A stretch of 11,788 nucleotides of DNA from Bacteroidales bacterium (GTDB lineage: Bacteria; Bacteroidota; Bacteroidia; Bacteroidales; UBA932), in assembly GCA_016295245.1 (NCBI GenBank), contig JAEDLO010000052.1:1-11788 (forward strand), in the 5' to 3' direction. Under the pieces are notes generated by a model that saw nothing but the letters and a program-made list of their open reading frames with translations, was not told where the DNA came from and made no database searches. Below are positions 7,015-11,788 of this stretch, one piece after another (the stretch's first letter is position 1; each line of letters starts with the position of its first letter). The position numbers and the translations under genes are program-made.

Positions 7015-8436
7015 TTATTTGATGTTCGGTTCCTCGAGACCGAGGTGACGCTTGCGGTCAAGAGCCTTGAGGTAGAGTGCGATAAGGAGGGCGAGCACAC
7101 CGAAGCCCGCGAAGATGACAAGCGGAAGGGTGTAGTCGTAAGGGATGAACTCCGCGCCGGCAGCCTTTGCTGCCAATACGGCGGGGTTGGCGCTGTTTGA
7201 AGACTCAAGCACGCTGCCGATGAGCTTAGGAACGAAGCAGAGGCCGATGTTCTGAACCCAGAAGATGAGGCAGTATGCCGAACCGAGGATCTTTTCGTCG
7301 ATGATTTTCGGAACCGAAGGCCAGAGCGCCGCCGGTACGAGGGCGAAGCTGATGCCCAGTATGACGATGGTCGCATAGGCCAGCAGGCTGCTGTGGGTTG
7401 CAGGCAGCAGGAAGGCGAACACCAGGTGGCATACGATGAGCAGCAATGCGCCGAAGATAAGCATCGTGGCTCCCTTGCCCTTCTTGTCAAGGAAGGCTCC
7501 CAGGAACGGGGTCACTGCCGCTGCGCCCATAGGGAACCATCTGAAGATGTTGGCGGCCTGCTCCGGCGAGATACCGTCGAGGTTGCACTGGAGCATATTG
7601 GCGCCGTATCTCTGGAACGGGAAGATTGCGGAGTAGTAAAGCACGCAAAGCAGGGCAACGACCCAGAAACTCTGTGAAGAGAAGATCTTGCCGAGGTCCC
7701 TGACGTGGAACTCCTCGTCCGAAGGCTCCTCTCCGCTTTCGGCGCCGGCTTCAGCTAGCTGCCTGTCGAATTTGCGGTCCATCACGCTGAATACTATGAA
7801 ATTGATGAAGCCGATAAGGAGCAGGCAGGTGCAGAACCCCACAGGGCCTGCCACCGAACCCATCTTGGAAGCCAGGATAGGGCTTATCGAGAAGATGGCG
7901 AAGACCCCCACCCTGGCGAGAGCCATCTCAAGTCCCATAGCGAGGGCCATCTCCTTACCTTTGAACCACTTGGCGATAATTTTCGAAACGGTGGTGCCGG
8001 CCATCTCACAGCCGCAGCCGAAGATCATGAAGCCCAGCGAAGCGAGCTTGGCGCTTCCCGGCATCGACACCCACCAGCTGTTGAGCCAGCCTTCGAAGGC
8101 CGAACCGGTGAAGGCGTCGGATATCGCGTAATATTTGATGCAGGCGCCAACGAGCATCATACCTGTCGAGAGCAATCCGGTGAATCGGACACCCATCTTG
8201 TCGAGGATGATGCCGGCAAGAATCAGGAAACCGCAGACGTTGAAGATGTATTCCGCGCTGGCGTAGGTGCCGAACACGCTTGGCGTCCAGCCTTTCTGGG
8301 CTTCAACCAGAGACTGGAGCGGGGACATCACGTCCACGAACATATAACCGAAGAACATTGCGAGTGCGATGAGCACGAGCACTGTCCATCTGGCTGCCGC
8401 CGAGTCGTTGAGCAGCCTTCTGAGCTTTTCTGCCAT
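7015..8436 (-). CDS. MFS transporter, MFSD1-like, first of a pair
   Basis: A 473-aa major facilitator with about 12 predicted membrane helices. Motif A is GIILDKMGVR (75-84), and the second-half equivalent is GAFLDKKGKG (313-322). The block LWPSVPKIIDEKILGSAY (371-388) and FWVQN (392-396) align with the same region of the downstream gene, as do CEMAGTTVSKIIAKWFKG (143-160) and the C-terminal tail RHLGLEEPN. Unlike its partner it has a longer acidic central loop (about 226-246, GAESGEEPSDEE) and a longer loop before the last helices (about 411-436). The divergence suggests two distinct substrates or a heteromeric pair rather than recent duplication. It starts 23 nt after ssb and ends 6 nt before the next gene, so co-transcription with both is likely. 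The substrate cannot be told from sequence. Confidence 0.9.
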   Translation of the reverse strand: MAEKLRRLLNDSAAARWTVLVLIALAMFFGYMFVDVMSPLQSLVEAQKGWTPSVFGTYASAEYIFNVCGFLILAGIILDKMGVRFTGLLSTGMMLVGACIKYYAISDAFTGSAFEGWLNSWWVSMPGSAKLASLGFMIFGCGCEMAGTTVSKIIAKWFKGKEMALAMGLEMALARVGVFAIFSISPILASKMGSVAGPVGFCTCLLLIGFINFIVFSVMDRKFDRQLAEAGAESGEEPSDEEFHVRDLGKIFSSQSFWVVALLCVLYYSAIFPFQRYGANMLQCNLDGISPEQAANIFRWFPMGAAAVTPFLGAFLDKKGKGATMLIFGALLLIVCHLVFAFLLPATHSSLLAYATIVILGISFALVPAALWPSVPKIIDEKILGSAYCLIFWVQNIGLCFVPKLIGSVLESSNSANPAVLAAKAAGAEFIPYDYTLPLVIFAGFGVLALLIALYLKALDRKRHLGLEEPNIK

Positions 8437-8459
8437 ATTTCAGTATGATTAGAATTTAC

Positions 8460-9011
8460 TTAGAACGGAAGGTCGTCCGAGCCGCCGTCGTTGATGTCGA
8501 AACCTCCGGCTGGAGCGCTCTGGACAGGTGCTGCTGCCGGCTGGCTTGGAGCCTGGCGCGGCTGGAAGCCGGCAGGTGCATTGTTCTGCTGGTAATATGG
8601 CTGGGAGGCAGGCTGGCCCTGAGATGCAGGAGCCTGATACTGGCCCTGTCCGCCTTCGGCGTTATCCCTCTTGCCGAGGAGCTGGAGGTTGTCGACGCTG
8701 ATTTCGGTGGTGTAGCGCTTGTTGCCTGTCTGGTCGGTCCAGGACCTGGTGCGCAGGCGGCCTTCTATATAGAGCTGTGTGCCTTTGCGGATGAATCTCT
8801 CGGCCACGTCAGCCGAGTTTCTCCAGGCTACGATGTTGTGCCATTCGGTGTTTTCGCGGAGCTCTCCGTTGCGATCCCTGAACCTTTCGGTGGTTGCGAG
8901 GGTGAAAGTGGCGACTTTTGTGCCCTGTCCATTCTGCTGATTTCCTTCGAGGTAACGTACTTCAGGGTCTCTACCAACGTTACCGATGAGCATTACTTTG
9001 TTGAGTGACAT
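8460..9011 (-). CDS. ssb: Single-stranded DNA-binding protein
   Basis: SSB coats single-stranded DNA during replication, recombination and repair and recruits partners through its acidic tail. The product is 183 aa. Residues 1-113 form the OB fold: NKVMLIGNVGRDPEVRY (4-20), ATFTLATTERF (34-44), TEWHNIVAW (55-63) and KGTQLYIEGRLRTRSW (76-91). Residues 114-172 are a low-complexity linker rich in Gln, Pro, Ala and Gly. The protein ends in the conserved acidic tip DGGSDDLPF, which shows the 3' end is intact. It lies between aroK and the MFS pair, 55 nt after aroK. That gap contains a promoter-like sequence, suggesting ssb can be expressed separately from the upstream genes. Confidence 0.98.
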   Translation of the reverse strand: MSLNKVMLIGNVGRDPEVRYLEGNQQNGQGTKVATFTLATTERFRDRNGELRENTEWHNIVAWRNSADVAERFIRKGTQLYIEGRLRTRSWTDQTGNKRYTTEISVDNLQLLGKRDNAEGGQGQYQAPASQGQPASQPYYQQNNAPAGFQPRQAPSQPAAAPVQSAPAGGFDINDGGSDDLPF

Positions 9012-9048
9012 AATCTGTATGTGTTAAAAATCGTTTGACATAGTCTGA

Positions 9049-9079
9049 CCAAGATAGCAATTTTTTTCAGTCTTTCAAT
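9049..9079 (-). promoter_or_regulatory. Possible promoter upstream of ssb
   Basis: On the minus strand ATTG (9079-9076) is followed after 19 nt by TATCTTGG (9056-9049). This is one mismatch in each box from the Bacteroides TTTG/TAnnTTTG consensus, with the same spacing as the strong promoter before the tRNA cluster. The -33 box falls in the last codons of aroK. The predicted 5' leader of ssb would be about 30-35 nt. This is the widest gap in the lysS-to-dxs series, which fits an internal promoter, but the match is imperfect. Confidence 0.45.
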
Positions 9080-9567
9080 ACACTTTCTATCTGCATTGCA
9101 ACTTCTTCGGGTGTCAGACTGTCAGTCTTGACAGCATAGGGCGCCTGGCGGTAAATCTCCTGACGCGAATGATAGAGCTCATCCGCCTTCGCGAAGAGAG
9201 GGCGTGAGCTGTCGCTGCCTCCGAGCCGCTTCTTTATGGTTTCAAGCTTCGTGTCCAGGAAGACGCAGCGGCTTCCGGAGAGGACCTCGCGGCGGGCTTC
9301 AGGCAGGCCGAGAGCGCCGCCTCCAAGGGCGAGAACCATATCCTGGCCGGTTTCTTCGCAGCTCCTGAGGACTTCCCGCAAGGTTTCGAGCTCAATGCGG
9401 CGGAAGACCTCTTCGCCTCTTTCCCGGAAGATGTCGGCGATTCTGCAACCCTGTCTCTCGACTATAAGCTCATCAAGATCGGCGAAGCGGCAGCCCATCC
9501 TGTCCGCCAGGATGCGCCCTACGCTGCTCTTCCCGCAGCCCATAAAGCCTGTGAGAGTGATGACCAT
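9067..9567 (-). CDS. aroK: Shikimate kinase
   Basis: Shikimate kinase phosphorylates shikimate at the 3-hydroxyl with ATP, the fifth step of chorismate synthesis. The product is 166 aa, typical for the family. It shows the Walker A motif GFMGCGKS (7-14), the shikimate- and Mg-binding DLD (30-32), FRRIE (55-59) with the substrate arginine, GGGALG (82-87) and the lid region with SRPLF (121-125). A second arginine-containing segment, SRQEIYRQAPY (134-144), matches the adenine/substrate-binding part near the C terminus. The ATG follows the aroE stop after one base (TGA, T, ATG), so the preceding pathway enzyme and this one are probably translationally coupled. Either AroK or AroL naming is possible; AroK is the usual choice. 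Confidence 0.96.
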   Translation of the reverse strand: MVITLTGFMGCGKSSVGRILADRMGCRFADLDELIVERQGCRIADIFRERGEEVFRRIELETLREVLRSCEETGQDMVLALGGGALGLPEARREVLSGSRCVFLDTKLETIKKRLGGSDSSRPLFAKADELYHSRQEIYRQAPYAVKTDSLTPEEVAMQIESVLKD

Positions 9568-9568
9568 A

Positions 9569-10231
9569 TCAACGGTAGATTTCTTTCATCTTTTCGGCAT
9601 CCGGCTGCTCTCCGGTCATCAGGCTATAGCCCAGGATGGCCTGCCACAGATGCCACTCCGTGCCGGGAACATAGCCATTGTGGCCTTTCAGGCACGGGTC
9701 TTTGTAGTTCGCTTCGATGAGGGTGTCGCACTCGATGAGCCGGCAGCCCTCGACCTCGCCGGGCAGGGTGTAGATAACCAGGTCGGCGCTCACTCCCGAG
9801 CCTATTTCGGCGTGGCGGTAGAGGCGGGTGTCAAGCCCGCAGTCGATGGCGGCGGCGTATGCGGCCTTTCCCGCTCCGCCGAAGCCGATGACGGCAGCGC
9901 TGCCACTGCAGCCGCGCTGCTCGATAATATGCTTGACTCCCAGGTAGTCGGAGTTGTATGCCTTGATGCCCTCAGAGGTCTTGACCAGGAGGTTTGAGGC
10001 TCCGATCTTCCCGCATTCGGGGCTTGCCCAGTCGGCCTTGGCGAAGGCCTCCATCTTGAACGGGGCTGTGACGTTTATTGCCTTGTAGTCCGAGAGGAAA
10101 CGCTCCCAGGCCTCCCCGAAATCGGGGGTTTCAATCAAGTCGTAGGCGTACTTCCCGGCGTAGGCCGCCGTGAAGAGGCGCGGACTGAGCGAGTGGGCGA
10201 TAGGATGCCCTATGAGTCCGAATTTATCCAT
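9569..10231 (-). CDS. aroE: Shikimate dehydrogenase (short form)
   Basis: AroE reduces 3-dehydroshikimate to shikimate with NADPH. The ATG at 10231 gives 220 aa (MDKFGLIGHP...), clearly shorter than E. coli AroE (272 aa). A longer reading from a TTG at 10252 adds only seven unlikely residues. The substrate domain has GHPIAHSLSP (9-18), the catalytic lysine in NVTAPFK (K59), GASN (77-80) and the catalytic aspartate in YNSDYLG (D95). The NADP-binding loop is GFGGAGKA (116-123). The C-terminal part has TEWHLWQAILGY (191-202), matching the usual GxxWLxxQA motif, so the end is complete. The missing length falls in the nucleotide-binding half. It overlaps the upstream methyltransferase gene by 8 nt (ATGGATAA) and abuts aroK, forming an aroE-aroK unit. 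Confidence 0.93.
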   Translation of the reverse strand: MDKFGLIGHPIAHSLSPRLFTAAYAGKYAYDLIETPDFGEAWERFLSDYKAINVTAPFKMEAFAKADWASPECGKIGASNLLVKTSEGIKAYNSDYLGVKHIIEQRGCSGSAAVIGFGGAGKAAYAAAIDCGLDTRLYRHAEIGSGVSADLVIYTLPGEVEGCRLIECDTLIEANYKDPCLKGHNGYVPGTEWHLWQAILGYSLMTGEQPDAEKMKEIYR

Positions 10232-11015
10232 TTCGTTGTCTGACAGATTCAAATAGGAGGATGGCTGCGCTGACCGACACGTTCAGGGAGTCAAGCTGCC
10301 CGAGCATAGGAATGCGGATATGGGCATCGGCAGCCTCCCTCCAGATCCGGGTGAGTCCGCTTGACTCCGTGCCCATTACGATGGCTGTCGCCTTGCGCAT
10401 ATCGCAGTCGTAATAGAGGGAGGAGTCCTGGAGCTGGGCGGTCAGGATGCTGACTGAGTTCTCCTTGAAGAAGCGTATCGCTTCCTGGCTGGAGCAGGCC
10501 ACGCAAGGCACTGTGAACACGGCGCCTATCGAGGCCCTTATGAGGTTGGGGTTGTAGAGGTCGGTCAGGGGATCGCAGATGATGACTCCGTCCGCTCCGG
10601 CGGCATCGGCGCTGCGCAGGACCGCCCCCAGGTTGCCCGGCTTCTCGACGCTTTCGAGCACGACATACAGAGGGCTGCCTTCCTTGCGGAGCTGCTCCAG
10701 GGTGAGGGCCTTGGCGTGCACTTCGGCAACTATCCCTTCTGTGCCCTCGCGGTAGGCAATCTTCTCATACACCTGGCGGCTCAGGACGAAAACCTTTCCT
10801 GAGGCCATCTGCGGGAACTCCCTCGAGAGGCTCTCGTAGGCGGAGTCCAGTACGAAGAAAGCCTCCACGCTGTAGCCGGCGTCCAGGCAATGCTTCAGTT
10901 CGCGCCTTCCCTCGACCACGAATAAAGCGCTTTCGCGCCGCTCAGAGGATTTCTGCTGCAGCGCGACAAGCTTCTTTATCTTCGAATTAGAAGTAGATGT
11001 AATCTCTTGAATCAC
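10224..11015 (-). CDS. SpoU/TrmH-family RNA 2'-O-ribose methyltransferase
   Basis: Members of the SPOUT class transfer methyl groups from SAM to ribose 2'-OH in tRNA or rRNA through a knotted fold. The product is 263 aa, starting at GTG (11015-11013), 6 nt after the lysS stop. The N-terminal part (about 1-100) is the substrate-binding domain, with NSKIKKLVAL and FVVEGRREL. The catalytic domain shows motif 1, EKPGNLGAVLRSADAAGAD (124-142), with N128 and the catalytic-type R134; motif 2, VMGTESSGL (213-221); and motif 3, IPMLGQLDSLNVSVSAA (235-251). The N-terminal domain plus SpoU core is the layout of RlmB- and TsnR-like 23S rRNA enzymes, so rRNA is the likelier substrate, but the target nucleotide cannot be assigned. 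It overlaps aroE by 8 nt. Confidence 0.92.
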   Translation of the reverse strand: MIQEITSTSNSKIKKLVALQQKSSERRESALFVVEGRRELKHCLDAGYSVEAFFVLDSAYESLSREFPQMASGKVFVLSRQVYEKIAYREGTEGIVAEVHAKALTLEQLRKEGSPLYVVLESVEKPGNLGAVLRSADAAGADGVIICDPLTDLYNPNLIRASIGAVFTVPCVACSSQEAIRFFKENSVSILTAQLQDSSLYYDCDMRKATAIVMGTESSGLTRIWREAADAHIRIPMLGQLDSLNVSVSAAILLFESVRQRNG

Positions 11016-11021
11016 AGGGAT

Positions 11022-11788
11022 TTATTCTTCCTTTTTCCCGGCGTTTTCCTTTTTGAGTATCTTCTCCGGCCTCATCTGAGGGAAGAAAAGAACATCCTGG
11101 ATGGTGGTCTGGCCGGTCATAAACATAGTCAGGCGGTCGATGCCCATTCCCAGGCCTGAGGTCGGTGGCATACCGTACTCGAGGGCGCGGACAAAGTCGT
11201 AGTCGATGAACATCGCCTCGTCGTCACCCTTGCTCTTGAGGGCAGCCTGCTCCTCGAATCTCTCGAGCTGGTCGATAGGGTCATTGAGCTCGGAATATGC
11301 GTTGGCGAGCTCCTTGCCGCAGACGAAGAGTTCGAAACGCTCGGTCAGGCTCGGGTCCTCGCGGTGTCTCTTGGTCAGAGGAGACATCTCAACAGGGTAG
11401 TCGGTGATGAAGGTAGGCTGGATGAGCTTGTCCTCACAGTATGCTCCGAAGATGGCGTCGATGAGCTTGCCCTTGCCCATAGAAGGCTCGATTTCTACGT
11501 GGAGGTCCTTGCAGACCTGGCGCAGGGCATCCTCGTCCATACCCTTGACATCCACTCCGGCGTACTCGCGGATGGCCTCAAGGATAGGCAGACGGCGGTA
11601 GCTGCCGCCGAAGTCAACCTCGTGCTCGCCGATCTTCACCCTGGTGGTGCCGTTGACCTCGTTGGAAATCCTGCAGAGCATCTTCTCGACGAAGTTCATC
11701 ATCCAGTTATAGTCCTTGTATGCCACATAGATTTCCATACAGGTGAACTCCGGGTTGTGGGTCTTGTCCATACCCTCGTTGCGGAAGT
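11022..11788 (-). CDS. lysS: Lysyl-tRNA synthetase, class II (5' part cut off by window edge)
   Basis: LysRS charges tRNA-Lys with lysine using ATP. The visible 254 codons are the C-terminal part of the catalytic domain; the N-terminal OB-fold anticodon domain and motif 1 lie beyond the window. The fragment opens in motif 2 with FRNEG followed by MDKTHNPEFTCMEIY, where the arginine contacts ATP. It continues with ITDYPVEMSPL, the lysine-pocket segment ELANAYSELNDP, and motif 3 as GLGMGIDRL followed by FMT. The end, VLFFPQMRPE plus a short lysine/glutamate-rich tail, is complete with TAA at 11024-11022. An ATG at 11771 is internal, not the start. The methyltransferase gene follows after 6 nt, so the two are probably in one transcript. 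Confidence 0.97.
   Translation of the reverse strand, partial: FRNEGMDKTHNPEFTCMEIYVAYKDYNWMMNFVEKMLCRISNEVNGTTRVKIGEHEVDFGGSYRRLPILEAIREYAGVDVKGMDEDALRQVCKDLHVEIEPSMGKGKLIDAIFGAYCEDKLIQPTFITDYPVEMSPLTKRHREDPSLTERFELFVCGKELANAYSELNDPIDQLERFEEQAALKSKGDDEAMFIDYDFVRALEYGMPPTSGLGMGIDRLTMFMTGQTTIQDVLFFPQMRPEKILKKENAGKKEE

Noticed and set aside
6025..7200. 391-codon open frame on the plus strand
   Set aside because: It lies antisense to the two MFS genes, is rich in His, Glu, Gln and Asp in the pattern expected from the reverse complement of membrane-protein codons, and shows no recognisable domain.
8490..8655. Tandem repeat in the ssb linker
   Set aside because: The Gln/Pro/Ala-rich stretch is ordinary low-complexity SSB linker without a regular repeat unit.
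9012..9048. Intrinsic terminator between aroK and ssb
   Set aside because: A T-run is present (GATTTTT on the minus strand), but the preceding TTGGTCA/TGTCAA pairing is weak and broken by mismatches.
10232..10252. Longer AroE starting at a TTG
   Set aside because: The ATG at 10231 starts right at the family's usual N terminus (MDKFGLIGHP) and overlaps the upstream gene by only 8 nt instead of 29.

Overview
This 11.8 kb window is an ordinary-looking piece of bacterial chromosome in which every supported gene lies on the minus strand, so transcription runs from high to low coordinates. The protein sequences (EF-Tu, NusG, LysRS, SSB and two MFS carriers of similar flavour), a tRNA/tuf promoter matching the Bacteroides -33/-7 consensus (TTTG, 19 nt, TATCTTTG), and the lack of obvious Shine-Dalgarno sequences all point to Bacteroidota, most likely Bacteroidales. 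I cannot name family or genus.

Read in the direction of transcription, the first block (11788 down to 3795) is a tightly packed series: lysS (5' part cut off by the window edge), a SpoU/TrmH-family RNA ribose methyltransferase, aroE, aroK, ssb, two adjacent related MFS transporters, and dxs. Gaps are an 8-nt overlap to 23 nt, except for 55 nt before ssb, where a weaker promoter-like sequence is visible. It mixes aminoacylation, RNA modification, the shikimate pathway, DNA maintenance, transport and isoprenoid precursor synthesis. This looks more like housekeeping genes packed together than one pathway.

The second block (about 3783 down to 1) is the translation/transcription supercluster: promoter, tRNA-Thr(UGU), tRNA-Tyr(GUA), tRNA-Gly(UCC), tRNA-Thr(GGU), tuf, tRNA-Trp(CCA), secE, nusG, rplK, rplA (3' end cut off). 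The order matches the E. coli thrU-tyrU-glyT-thrT-tufB-secE-nusG-rplKA region, with an added tRNA-Trp between tuf and secE. The short gaps here are rich in RNA structure: two small hairpins in the leader, a terminator-like hairpin between the last tRNA-Thr and tuf, two mutually exclusive hairpins between tuf and tRNA-Trp, and stacked hairpins in the secE leader.

I found no mobile element, CRISPR array, phage gene, toxin or defence system. No gap without a gene exceeds about 100 nt. The most interesting unexplained items are the paired MFSD1-like carriers placed between ssb and dxs, and the candidate attenuation structures flanking tuf. I do not see a new multi-gene system here and do not claim one.
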